Below are positions 1 through 15,000 of a stretch of DNA of 64,000 nt, piece after piece. Every line of letters begins with the position of its first letter. Position 1 is the first letter of the stretch. The notes below the pieces were generated by a model. The model saw only the letters and a list, made by a program, of their open reading frames with translations, did no database searches and was not told the DNA's origin. Source of the DNA: Bradysia coprophila (taxonomy: Eukaryota > Arthropoda > Insecta > Diptera > Sciaridae). Location of the stretch: NCBI RefSeq assembly GCF_014529535.1, contig NC_050736.1, positions 248,001 through 312,000 on the forward strand, read 5' to 3'. Both the position numbers and the translations under genes were made by a program.

Positions 1-3000
1 CGCCACAACCCCAGCAATCACCTGCTCAGGTAAGTTGTTTATATTTATTGTTACACGCAAGATGTGGTTTCTAATATGTGGATGTTACCTTTTTTTACCG
101 TCGTTTTCTGTATATTTTCATTTTTATACATATGAGGATGGTCCCGTGTGCTTTTGATATCAAAATGAAAGAATTTTTTGTTGTTGATATTTATTTGTTA
201 TAAAATATAAAATTCCTTCAAGCACACAATTTATTGTGTCTCTTACATTTTAGTTAAACGGTTCGTGTAGGTTGTATGTCATATTATATGTGCACAGCGA
301 CGTATCCATGTAACCATTTTGATGTTTAATGAAAAATATTTTTATGTAATGATGTGCAGTGCTGGATATAGATAGAAGACATATGTTTTCATTCGTAAGT
401 GTGTTACCAGTTTAAGATTAATTTCGGAACGATAGACAATTTTGTACTATTTCCGTACTATGTTGGCACCAGATGAATGGACTAGATACTTTCGAAATCT
501 TGTTGACTAGTTTCTGGTTTAACTTTGTCAATTTTAGTGCATCGAGTTAATTCGCTCACTTACGGCGTGAATTGTTTTATGTATCGAGCGTCTAAAAGTT
601 CGCTTGCTCTACCGTAAAGTGCAGTTTACAGTGGAGAGATATATAAAAGTTATTAGGGTGGGAGGCAACCGAGAACTAAAGTCCGTTTCTTTGGATGTAT
701 GTCTCAATTTTGCAACTTTATGGGAGCCGCATCCAATGACATGGCAGAAGCTTAATGGTATTCCTGAAGCATTGTAATCTCGATTGTAATATTATATCTA
801 AATCACATGTGCACTCAGGCGAAAGAAGCTGAGCATATTTGCAAATAAATATAATTCTCACAATTCCCACAACAATTGTACGTGTTAGTTCCTTCCTCAA
901 AACAAATTTTCTGTAAACATTTTTCACAATGACTTTCGTTACGAATCCCTTCTGTAATTGTGTATCTTCACAAGTCTCATGGAACACAAATTCGTGATTC
1001 AAACTATAGTTTCATATTAAACTGTTTCAACAGTTGGCATCTCTTTTAACTGCCGTCACTGATACATTATATAAATATGTGAAGTTTTTTTCATACCACC
1101 ACCGCTCTTTATTTTCTTTTCATTCGTATACTTACATGTACACAAAAAGTAAGCAAAAGCCACATTTTTAGAAGTCTGTTAAATAAGTCGAAAGCATTAA
1201 ACAATAAATTACGACTGTACTTCCCTACAAAAAAAAAACTCTTTAAAACGATTTGAAAAGAGGATCGACAACATAAATCGGAAACGAGTAAATGTACACA
1301 CAAACAAAAATATTTTCCAAATGAACGTTTTATAGCAACATTCACTGTCCTTCTTGTTACATTTCAGCAGATAGCCGGATATCTGTTTTTGTCATTTTCT
1401 CATCCACGCACATTTATAAATAAGATAAAATTGTATTGACTCTATATCCGAAGAAATCGTTAAAAGGATTTACTTCCTTCTACCCGATATTGACAATGTA
1501 AAGAATAGATTGGAAAATTGAAGCCAACGTAATTTATTGCGAACATTTATTTTTCGTTGGAGAAAGCTTTACAGACATATTTGGGCCATTTCGTGCAACT
1601 CTCACACAGTCTTCATATAAAACGAGAGTGTATTAAAAGTGTAATATTTTCGGTAGATATATTTATGGCGTGAATGCTCTGAAAGACGAAAAATAAAATT
1701 TTCATTAAAAAATTTATACTTTCCATAATAATTCGGGAACCGTTTACTACTGTGTGTGAAAAGGAATGAAAAGGAAAAATGGTTCTATGAAGGACTAAAA
1801 CAGAGTAAAATATAGTGGAAGATGACAAGCTATCTTTTAGTAGCGGAAACTTCCTTCTGTATCATAGCTTTCGCTAACTATAAATCATAAACAATTTACC
1901 CTCCTCAAACATTGTATCACGACTCTACTCAAATTTCTTTTTGATATATTTTTTCTCTCCCCAGAATCGTTCTAGTTCATATACCGCATACAATTCGCGT
2001 TGCATAGCATTTTCGCTATGCTAGATTTTCCATTTTCGTTGTAAACGTCGGGGTATAAAACGTAAAATATACATAGCGCATAGAAAACATAATGTAATTA
2101 AAAAGGTAATTAATGTTTCAACATCAAGAAAGACAATGTTATTAGGAGAAAAGCCAAAAGGCCTTGCTCGTATATCATCAGGCATTTATTTGCCATTTAA
2201 CCATTTTTAGTTATATTGTCTAAAAATGTGTCTACCGCATGTATATTGCGGTTTTAATTATAATAAGAAGAATAGTGGAAGGTTTTAAATGAACATCACC
2301 ACTGTCTATTTAGGATTACTCCAAAGGTATAAAAGTGAAATCGCTGCAGAAAGAAAAAAAAGGAATGTTTGGATGTTGGTGGAAAAACATTTAAAATTTA
2401 TTTGATATATAAAAACAAGGAAGGAAACTTTGGGGATATTCTACAAAGAGGATTCTTTGTACAGATTTGATTAAATATTTTAATATAAGAGATCGGATGT
2501 GCACGAGTTAACCTGCTGAGTTAATTAATAAATACGACGGCTATTTTGCACAATTACAAAGTTCGTTAACATTTAATTAAATCAAATATAATCGGAGTAA
2601 ATTATGGCTCTGATATGAATTCAAATTGTCGTTTGCTTCATAAAAATGATTTTAATGTTTTCGAAATTGTATCCCCAAGGTCTTGGAAAGGTATTATTAC
2701 GTTCCATGTTTTACCGAGATTGCGTTTTAATAGGCCTATAATAGACCGAGACATTGTACAGTACACTCCATATCATTACCCAGTATGAACTCTGCGTCTC
2801 TTTATTGCACTGCCCGATCACTACCTATCATTGGTTCTACGATTTTTAATTTTGAGCACAGAGGGTCTCATACGGGAGTTTGTCTAGTGTATACAGTGCC
2901 AAACTGGTCGTGCTGGGATTTCGAGCGGTTCCTGAAGGGTATTTTTCGTGTTTGACGCCACACGCAGTCATACGAAAGTAATTAGATATCGAATGACATC

Positions 3001-6000
3001 AAATCAACTTTATGAACTTTTAAACTGACTTCAGACGAATCAGACGAAGGATGCACTATCTTGGAAAATTAGATTTGAGGGATTTTTCCCCGGACAACCA
3101 ATATATTTTTCCGAAATTAGTCGAAATTAGTACCAATTTGTTGAAAATATTAGTAAATCGAATAATTTATAACGCTCACCCAAATATATGTAACTCTTGA
3201 ATATCATCATACCTATTTTAATGAGGTCCATTAGTGGAAAGAATTTGCTTTAACTTCACTTTCAATAAAAAAGAAATTCGTCGAAATGCAATGTTTTTGT
3301 TAAAATGAATGTATTTGACTTGACTGGCATCACAGTCTTCAATAAAACATTGTATGTAATGGCACTAATAGCTTCATTTTGACACCAATCTAAATTAATT
3401 GTTTAAATGTCTAAAATCTGTGATATGATAGCATGTCTTTAACAACCTTTATTAGGCCGTACCAGTACTCAAAAGTCATAGAATATATACTGTTTGTATG
3501 GGGTAGAGATAAGGAGTGAAAAGCTCACAATAGAATCTTCTATATCGATGTCAGGAATTTATCAATGCGGAGTGTTTATTTTCCTCAATTCTAAAAAAAA
3601 ATCTTTTTAAGTTATTCTCCGATCATTTCATAAAATATTGTTCTGAATTCAGATTTATATTCTGCATTCGAGCTGTAGTTACTCCTCCCCAAACACTAAC
3701 AGTCATGCTTTTATTTCGATTTCCACACAAACCCATCTGAATTTATTTCCATTCAAATATTTTAGGTTTTACCATTTGAAAAATTATCCTCGACTCTTCC
3801 GTCGTTGCAACAGTCGACAATATTACTTTTAAACTGTTCAATAAAGCACTTACAAATGTGCTCACTTTTAAAACGGAAATTTTCTTTCTCGCTATTTTAC
3901 ATCGCACAAATAATTTCATTTTCATTTTCCTATTTATCAACATGAAAAACTATTTCCAAATGGCAATGAAATATACACTCTTCGAATTGCTTAACGGAAA
4001 AAAAGGAACTCCTCAACGAAATGAAAAACTTTTCAAATTGAAAATGAAAAATTGTGTTTGTTTATTTTTTCATTGTTTCCGAAATTCCCACACTTTATAC
4101 TCGAAAAAGTTGCACTATCGTGTGCAATAAACGACGGTTAAAATTGTATTCCGTTAACTACAATACCAAAAGTATTCACCTGTGCAACAAAGTATTTTTC
4201 CAAATGATGTGAACTAATTAAAAAGTGGAAACAAAATTAAATTTGAAAATGAAAGGTTTCGTGATAATGAATGCAAAAAAAAAATAAACAACACCGACAA
4301 CACAACAACAACAACAAAATTGTTAAAAAACAACGTTATGCTCATCACATTTCATTTTACATTAATTCGATGTGATACGTAACTAATTAAAGTTTACGTT
4401 TTAAACTTTTTCCATTCTGTTCACCGAAATATGTCCACCTCAAATTGCAATGTTGCAAATCCATTTTAATTGGGACTCTTTCAAAATTATGGAAATCAGT
4501 GTAATGAAAATGCATGGAACTAAATGAATTTTATTTCCATGAAAATTAGGTCAATATGGACGAAATGAATCTGAAATGAAAATTGTTTGTGTGCACTGCA
4601 ATTTTTAAATAATTAGAAGGTTTCGTAAAAACGGCAGATGAATTAGGGAATTAAACATTATTTGTACGAATGCACAGTACAAGGGAAATCAGCGAATTAG
4701 TTTTTATTTTGGTCTAAATTCTCTTCAAAATTTTACATACAAAGGAAAACTCATCAAGGGAAAAATACGCGAATAAACTCTGTCCCACCTACATACATTG
4801 ACGTATCCATAGGCGTACTATTTCCGGCTATTGGCGTACTATTTCCGTCTATTGGCGCACTATCTCTTTCTATTGGCGTACTATCTACTTTTATTGGTCA
4901 CTAATAGCAAATAACATCTGCTTAGGGACTCAAAAATTGAACAACAGTAAATACTTATGCAAGTCGTAATTGATTTATTTTATTCAGGACAATCAAAATG
5001 ATTCTGCTACTTTTACAAACGCATGCAATTTAATTAACGACAAGATTGTGATCGTTAGCATAGTTTTCAACGGAATCAGCACTTCGATTCAGGCTCATCT
5101 AGACACCAGTTATTTACTGTAGTTTCGCATAAATACCTCAAACTTCCTCTCAAGCAAAAAGCGGTAATAATCTCTTCCGTTTTGTTCGTGAAAGTAAACC
5201 TAATAATACAAATTTTCTTCGAAGAATCTGCTCGAAACAAATGTTCTCTACAAACAAATGCCACTGTCACCATATTCGGCACATAATTTATATTGTGAAC
5301 ATTCTCTGTAATACCGAAAAAGCATTTCCAAATTAATCCCGTTGATGATAGCTGGTGTGAAACTTCATTGCTAACAAAATACCCTCTCACTTTCATATAT
5401 CCAAACTTCTGAAGAAACTCATATTAATCGAGATATTTTAATGAGCTCAATTTGTTCGAATACAAGTCCGCATTTATATACACACGACGACGACGACGAG
5501 CTCACATATGCCCATTATCAAAATTACAATGAATACCGAGGAGCAAAACAAATTCCATAAATCCCTGGGACAAATTCCATAGTGTCTTCAGAAGATATTT
5601 AGAAAACATTGTCTGGATAGCATAATGTATATACAAGAGATATTAAACAAGAAATTATAAAGTCTTTCATTTAAAAGCCCTCAAAAATGTTTGTATGCTA
5701 ATAATTCAACAGCTTTCATGAACGATCCGTTCATACATAGCCTCTGTTGCTCGAAACCATATATCATACCTCCACAAGCAACCCTATCTCTTATTCTGCC
5801 TCTCACTCTCTCAAGACCACGTATAATGTCTAGAAAATGTGTGTATAAACAAAAGCTTTAAACTTAATGAATATTAAAATTATATATAGTGTGTATCACA
5901 GACATAAAGCCCTTAACAACATCATTAAGGACCACCCAAGGCCACCATTATCACCATATACATATTTTAAATTAAAATATTTTCTCTTACAGCTAAAGCG

Positions 6001-9000
6001 CTCGGTTGTACGATTCACGTTATAAAACTTAATCGCACAATGGTTTATTATAAAACATTCAAAAGTCTTGTGTGTTCTCTGTGTGTTGTATGCAAAGGCA
6101 TTTAATATTGCCACCCGCCCCTAACCACTTTCGGTGAAAGGAGTCGATGTACATATATAGACAATACAATACATACTCGATAGGTAGTTCAAGTATCCGT
6201 TCAACTATCCAGCATTCTACACAACGAACCATTGTTGCAGATGAAAAACCTTCTCAGCTATGTTTCAAATATTTGTAAGGTTTATCGTACAGAATTAAAT
6301 ATATTGACATTTCATTAGGTGTTTGTATGATATAGAGAATTAGCGAATAGCTTAATGTTGAGGTCTTAAGACATTCGGATCAATACACTTGTGATTGGGG
6401 TGTGATGTAAGTAGTTTACCAAGATACAAATTTGTAAGAAAATGGATTTGACGCTTAATACAGAGAGAACTTCGTAATGTAAGATGAGACAAAGAAGGTA
6501 AATAGAAAGATTCTATTAAAAGAAACTACAAGTTCGGTGACAATGTTTATTGTTTCACACGTAAAACTTTCGCTTCAATAGTTGTTCCTGTTCCATTACA
6601 TCTGAAAAAAAAAATAACACAAAGGGTGACAGGGAAAGAACGGCAAGATATAGTTTAATGAAGAAAACATATTATTACACACATCCGTACAGTGCGCAGA
6701 TATAAATCCTTGATTGGGACATACCATAAGTAAAATCATTTTCATCGAACTGACGGTTGTATTTCAATATAGAAACTGTATTCCCTCACCAATTTCATTT
6801 ATATCCACTAATTTCTAAGAATCCAACCAAACCCACCGAAAAAAAGACTCTAAATGTTCGCAATAATCCTTTGGTGATTGGTTTTTTGTGTTCAAGTCCA
6901 TTAAAAAGGATTTCTAAACGAGAAAAGATTTAATGTCCGAATGAATGCCATAGAAACACTACAGTATGAATTGAGAAGATGTATTAGGTAGAGAAACTGA
7001 GACTGAGCAGGAAAAAACAACACACACACGACGAACTCAGAAAAATGTAGAAAGGAGAAAATAACGAAAAAGAAAATATTTAGAGAACATATTGAGGCAT
7101 GATATTGAACTAAATTCACCACAATTGGGAGTTTCTTGATTACACCTAAATCAGATTGAATTATTAGTAGTTCATTGGTTTGTTGGTCTGTAATTTGTAG
7201 TGGCTAACAAAATATTTTATTCGAAAGCTGCACTCATTTAAAGAAATGTGATCGGATAGGTCGAATATTATTTTTATTTATTAATTATGAAGAGGATTTC
7301 TTCATGAAGCCTCTCTCAGTTTGTACACGAGAAATTGTTACCGATTTTCGGGTATTTTTGAACTCTTTTTAAAGGATGTCCGATGCGTACTTTGTATGAT
7401 TTCCACTAAATACAAGGAACCCTACCATCATTGAATACACGGACAAAGACTAATTAAGAAAATCTCGTATCAAATCATTTTTTTTTTTTGAAAAACAAAG
7501 TTAAAGTCCCGTTATTGGGCAGATGAAACTTTTTAAGTCGAAGATTTAATAGCCTTCTACATTTCCAATATAAAAAAAACTGGAAAAATTAACTCTTGAA
7601 GATAAATGATTGATTATTTACAAGTCCATTAAAAAGGATTTATAGACATTTTCCGTTTGTATACGTATGTATAGGCGTTTACCCATCCGATAAGACTTTG
7701 CATTTGAACAGATACATTTTCCATTGGCTTTAATTTATCGATTTCTTTTACGAGAATATTTGAAAATTTATTTTAAGAGATGTATAATAGCAACGAGGAA
7801 AAAAAAGGTTTGTTATCGGAAAATTAAAACGCAACTGTGTAACTTTGCTATAATTTCTGAATCGATGGATAATTTATTAGCCGTTTGGGGATTTTTGGAA
7901 ATAAGATTAATTAAAATTGATGAAAATCTGATTAAATGTCTTTAAATGAAAGTTGATGTTGTTTTGTCGTATCTTTTTTCACAAAATTTAATTTAATTTT
8001 CAACTTGGCACAATAATTAATATTAATTCGATTAACCGAATGCACACACCCTCATCTACTACACAGAAACACAGAACTATATGCGCGCCAAAGAAATAAA
8101 ACAGCACTTTTTACTAAACCATAACCACTATATTCAATTTACAGGGTAACACATACCATCAATCATCTCAAAATCAATATCCCAGCCAATACAATAATAA
8201 CGCACGCCAACCATCACACGACAATTCCGCTGTAGAACAGCGATCCCCCTATCGACAAGAACAAACCAATTACCCTCAACCAGTTTATCAACAACAACAC
8301 ACCCAATCCTATCCAACTCAACCATCCCAACCGCAGCAAACCTATAACTATTATCAATCGGCTCCCGTTGATAATCACCCTCAACCAATCTATCAACGCC
8401 AGCATTCGCAATCTCAAGCGCGTCAAATTCGTGCAACGCCCGGTCGCGCATTTCCCAATCCCGATCCATGCTTTATGAAAATAAACAAACCAGCGTACTT
8501 ACAACCGACTCAGCCGATTCGTGCTGTTTCGCCCAGTACGACAGCCTTTGCTGGCGGTGTAGCGGTTAACGCTCCGCAACAATCACAATACCCAGCTCCT
8601 GGTTATGCGAATGGTGGTGCGTCACCACAATATCAATCGCAACCGTCTCCGAATTATCAACAACAATCATCTCCAAGCCAATATCAACAACAACAACCTC
8701 AATCCTCTCCGCAATATCAACCATCTCCTCAATATCAATCTAACTCAAGCCTACCATTGTCCCCCGATCCTAATCGCTCTTTACCCGGTTGGTCGCCTGT
8801 TCGCAAGCCTGTACAAGTCAATACAGGTTACACACTAAACAATCAGCGTCCGTCTGCTGAACCGTATAGTGGACAATCATACGCTGGAAATCAGGTACGG
8901 TGTGCAGCAGCAACAATTCTCAGCAAAAGAAACTTTTTTTTGATTTATTTTTGATTTTGTTGAGATTTTATTTTTTTTATTTTTGCTGATATACAATTAT

Positions 9001-12000
9001 TAAACGTAAAGCTTGTGCAGAATCAGCAGCAGCTGAACATCTCCAGCTGGTCGACAACGACAATACCTTTGTATTTGAAAACAATTTAAATGCAAGCTAC
9101 ATACAGTGTACACATACGTTAAGGCAATACCCTTTGTAGCAACCAAACTACTTTTATTGAAGTGGTGAAAGAATCAAGTAGCATTTGGAATTTACATGTA
9201 CATTCAATCGTAGTCAGTCAAAATGTAGAATAGTGTTTGTAGAATACAATTGATAAACCGAACTGGTGTGCATACGTTATTTTGCACCAGCTGGTCACAT
9301 ACAATTCCAAATGGGACCAGCTGGTGCAAAATAACGTATGCACACCAGTTCGGTTTAGCGATTGTACAAAGAAATAAGATGTGAATTTGACACAGAGAGC
9401 TGAGAGTTTGTTTGCTAGAGAGAGTATTGCTTAAGGTCATCTATGTGCACACATAACACATATGACTGTAGTAAACTCGTTGTTTAGAATATGTTTTGAT
9501 TGTATATTATACAAGTAGAGTGTGTTCGTTGATCAGCTGGTGAAGTTCAGCTGTTGCTGATTCTGCACAAGCTTTACGTTTAATAATGTACAATGGCGAG
9601 AAAATTGACTGAATAACAAAGTGAACAATTACGACGATTTTTTTTGTTTTAAGGCGAAATATTGCTGGGAGGGTATATTCTACTGAAAAGAGAAGACCGA
9701 AATCGGACGCATTTCCCATTGGAATTTTTTATATGTTCCCAGTAAAGTATTTGACCCCAGAAGCCAAAACCACTTTTAAAAAAATTCTTCGAAGTTTGTG
9801 TGGCTAACGTGAGGTTATCAAAAAGTAAAAACTTGCACTTTTCTTACAAAAATTTCTTCAGTTACACGAGCTGTACAAGGTCGTGTGGGGTGTCATTAGA
9901 AAGATAATTGCATGTACTTCCGGGGCAAATAGGGTCTTATTGGGTTTAAAATTCATCCACACTGAGAAGTTTTCATCCGAAAAAAGACTGAAAACTAACA
10001 CTTTTCTTGCAGAAATTTGTCGAGGTACCCGAAACGTACATGGTCGTGTGGGGTGTCATTAGAAAGGTAATTGCATGTACTTTCAGGGAAAATAGGGTCC
10101 TATTGGGGTTCGGAAGCATCTACGACGAATTATGAGAAGTTGTAATGTTTAAGTGCTTATATTGAATCGCAGATGCAATCAAACTTCCGTAAACTCTACT
10201 TTTCCTAAAGGTATATGCAATTACCTTTGTAATGACACCCCACACGACCATGTACGTTTCGTGTGCCTCGAGAAATTTCTGTTAGAAAAGTGAAAGTTTT
10301 CAGTTTTCGGTTTAAAACTTCAACTGTGCATATCTCAGTGTGGATGAATTTCGAACACATTAAGTCCCTATTTGCCCCGGAAGTACTTGCAATTACCTTT
10401 CTAATGACATCCCACACGACCCTGTACGGCTCGTGTAACTGGAGGAATTTTTGTAACACTAGCCACACAAGCTTCGAAGAATTTTTTTGAACGAGGTTTT
10501 GGCTTCTTGGGTTGAATACTTTACTGGGCACATATAAAAAATTCCAATGGAAAATGCGTCCGATTTCGGTCTTCTGTTTTTCAGAAGAATCCCTCTGGAT
10601 AAACTTAGGATCGTTAGTCGCTCTAGTTCATTTATATATATTCAACAAATAATAATTAACCGTGAAATTTTTTTGGTGAAATTCATTGTAATAAATAGAA
10701 TTCTAAGAAAATATTACATTCCATCAAAATTCACTTAGTAAAAAAGCTTTTAAGCTTCTACTGTGTACCAACGCTTAATTATATTTTTTTTTATTAAAAT
10801 ATATATTTTCTCGTAATTCCATTTCTGCATAATACATTTCAATTAAAAACGTTTTAATTCAGAGAAAAATGTGGAACAAAAAATCGTGAAATTCGTCTGT
10901 TATATACATATTCGTTTGGTCATGCATAGTTGCTATAGACGATTATCTGAGAGTTAAACAAATAAAGCTCGGATCAGATTAAACTTGTTGCTAATGGAGA
11001 TTAAATTATTAACTTTAATTTCAGTTGGAAATAACAAGGACTATTATCGTTTTTTTTTAAACTGAAACTGTTTACAAGCCGAGAAAGTTGATATATAAAT
11101 GCAAATGAAATGTTTTCAAGCAAATATTTGGAATTTTGAGAATATTTTTTTGTGTCTTCAACTGCTATTCAGTCAATGCTATAAAGTGATTTTTTTAGCA
11201 GTCTACATCTAAAAGAAATTCGTAAGATGCTTCTATCAAGCTTATAACACTGTACAAATACATTATCTCTATTCTATATTACACTATACATATTTACCAT
11301 CAATGTAGTGCTTTAAATGGTATAATGAAAAAAATTCTCGTGTTGTTTGCAGATTCTCTTCTATTTTCATTGCAGCATTGCAATAAAAACTTAAATGTTT
11401 TTTTTTTATTAAACGATAATTTAGAACCAGTATCAACAACAGACATCTCCGTCTTACCAACCATCGGCGAACTACGACCAATACCAACCACAACAGGCAC
11501 CGCAACAACAGCAACCACAATACCAACCTCAGCAGCAACAATACCAATCAACCCCTTCGAACGAACATCAATATCAAGCACAACAACCGTACTATCGCCA
11601 ACCAAGTCCGGGTGTTATAACTTTACGTAAAGAGGCTCCATTCAATCAAGAACCAGCTCCTGTCTTCACCAGTTCACCTTCTGCCGCAAGCTTTGGAGGT
11701 ATGTAGTACTCAATGTGTTTAACTGGAATATTGAATATAGACAGCAAAATTGAACAACGAAACTTTTGATGCAAGGAACGCTGAATTTATAGCTACTATT
11801 TGCAAGCATGTTTATGAAGCACATCTATCATATTATATGTGTACTTTAACATGCTTACGTTTCCTTGTTCAAGTCATTTTTTCTTTCGTACTAATCGGTG
11901 CTATAGATACGGTTATTATTATTCAGGGAAGCTCTCATTTTATTGTAGTTACAGTGAACGACATCTCAAATGTCTCACTGTCATTTTTTTCAGAGAATGT

Positions 12001-15000
12001 CATTGTGAATTTGCAATGACACAATAAAATTTTCAGAAAAATTTGACAGTGAGACATTTGAGATGTCGTTCACTGTATTGTTGCTAATTTGAATGCTACT
12101 ATACACTGTATGGTACATACGGTTTTCAATAGATATTTATTTGTTTCTTGGTTTTAATGTCTACTTAACAAAACCGACCATACTTTCTTTATAAACTGAA
12201 AAACCTTTAAATATGGACGAATGAAAATGGTCTGTAAGTATCGATGGCAGACATCATCCTTATTTAGGTGGTCTCAATACAGAATGAATTTCCTGTTGCA
12301 GTCTATAACATTTTTTTAATTTAGCAAAATGAATCCTCCAAAGTTTAAGGCTTTTGAAGCGATTGTAAATAACGTAGGATATAGTAAGAGTTGGGCAGCG
12401 CTAATCGTGCACTACTTTTTGTTTTGTAAAATTTTGATATTTAGAGCCAAAATTTCTTATGTCGTTCAAAGGCAAAGTCGCTCCTTGCATCTCCACATAC
12501 ATTTTTTCCAAAGACGTCGACATCTGAAAAGAAGAATTTTTAGATGTCGAACTCTGATGAAAAAATGTTAGTGTAGTTGCAGGGAACAACTTTGCCTTTT
12601 AACGTCATAAGAAATTTCGGCTGTAAATATCGAACTATTGCGATGAACACTTGTTCTGTACATCTCTCGGAGGGGCAAGTAAAAGACTCGATTTGAATGG
12701 TCGTCAAACGAGACACACCAAAAAAGTGTACATAAGATGTATCATTTTACAAAACGTTGTCATTTTGTCGCAGAGGTTTCACTTCAACAGCAACACTTAA
12801 TTTCTTGTCTTTGCTATTTTCAAATAATGAGTGATCATGTGATAGCATTGAGGATCAACTTCAACGCACAACAACCAGCCACTAGAATTATCAAGAGACT
12901 CATCCTCTTCGTAACTCTCAGAAGTCTACCATTTATATTAAGTTTTCAATGTTGATGGTTGTAGCTACTTCGTCAAGCTGCTTTATGATTAAAATTTCTG
13001 CCTAATAATACCTGTTTCCTGAAACTGTATCATCTGGTAGGAGAATGAGAAAATTACGGTTGTGGGGGGATAATTTTAAAACGATATCCTTGATCCATAA
13101 TGTACGTCCTTTTCATATTAAAACCTGAATGGTTTTATATGAAACGAAAAATAGTTAAGCTTTTGTGTAAACATCAAGAAAGATTAAATTGCATTGTCCA
13201 TCATGAACATCGTTGTTAAGTCTTCACTCTTTTATCCTTGTCGGAAAAATAAAAACTTTATCGACAGAGAATATACATTTTGCGTTCAACGTAATTTTTA
13301 TTAAAATTGAAAAGTAAAATGAAAAAAGTGGAAAAAGAAAGTAGTTTTTTTTGCGCTTCAAAAGTTACAACAAAAAACAATAACTTATACTCGATGAGAA
13401 ACACATATTCTATGTTCTCCTTTTTTCCGTAATATTACGATGTATATTCTTGTAGATACATCTTTTTGATGACTTGTTGAAATTTGATATTGGATTGTAT
13501 ACCCATACGTACTCACACAATATCCTTCTATACACACATGTTGTGTTTATACTTTGTTTTCTATTTTATATTGATATTCATATTAGATTATTTAAAACAT
13601 TGGTAGATTGACTATCTATACTACAAATGGAAGTTGTTTTACTATGATTTAGTGTTTATTACATCTGATTACGATGATTTGACGACTCTCTTTTCGCTTT
13701 TTGTCTGCTGATATTGAAAATTCATAAATTCATGGTAAATATTGATTGGAATAATGTACGTGCACATTGCAGACTCCTTTCCGCTGATTGAATAAAAAAA
13801 AAGTTTCTGCCAGTCAAACTTTTATAGATATTAATAACTTCGCTTAGACGTAATTCAAGCATTCAAAGCTGCATGAAGAATTTATTTTTTTAAATATTCA
13901 ACGCAAAAGTTCTTTGGCTTAGCTGAAGTTTCAGCGGTTGAGTTAATCTTCAATCAACAGCAAAATTGGTAGCTTGATTGTATTTTTTCAATAATGTTCA
14001 ACATTTCTTCGGTTTATTCACTTCTGACATTTTTTTCTAAATAAAAAGCTTTATAGCGCGAGTATCCGTATTTCTGTGCAAAGTTGTCATGACAACCGTT
14101 TTCGCAGCAACAGTTCTCACAGAAACAGTTCCCACAACAACCATTTCCTCGAAAGTTACGACTCGTCGACAGTTACATCCAGCTAGGTCATGTAGAATTT
14201 TGAACCCTCAAGAGAAACTAATTCTTCAGAGATAACAATAACAATAAAATGATAAATTGAACTACTGAAGAAGTTTGCGTTACCACCACTTCTTTATTTA
14301 CCCGTACTATGCCGGATAAACCTATAGGGAGTAACGTTCGTCTGATATCACTCAGATAGACCGCCGAAGGAAATGCAAGCACTCATGTATGTATATATAC
14401 ATACGTGTTTGTTGTTTCATTTGTAATGCCACTCAGAATTGCAAATTGATACACTTTATTGGCTTATACATTTGTTTGGGTTGTCTGTAGTAAACCTACA
14501 TGGAATGCAAGATTCTATTTTTGTGATCTTGTTCCTGGCTTTCTTTAAAAAAAACACGAAGAAAATAAATAAAAATTGAACCAACGCACTTCAAGCAAAA
14601 GTGATCATAGTCAACAGCTGCCAAATATAGTACTATTTTGTATGAAATGGTTTCTTACAGTGTTTTACAGTTGTGTAAAAATCAAGTTTCAGTACCCCAT
14701 TTGGAGTACCGCTCATGCTTGAAGTGCGTTGATTGAACAAAAAAGAAACTGTTAAAGATTACGCTGCATCAAACTATCCATGCATCCATTTTCGACATAA
14801 CTGAACCGCCCAGAAAGGAGGTGTAAAGAGTCTTCATTTATCTTTCGTAAAAGCTCAGATGTTAATGCTATACACTGGCATTATGATTTTTTTTTGAACG
14901 TGCATATAACATGTAGGTAGTGGTGGCAGTACATTGGTCTATTTTAAAAGGTAAACTTATTTCACGTAAAACTTGGTGCTCATATTCACTGTTTATGCAG

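Noticed and set aside
5076-5396. 106-codon minus-strand open frame
   Set aside because: No domain, signal peptide, codon bias or splice context; lies inside a long intron.
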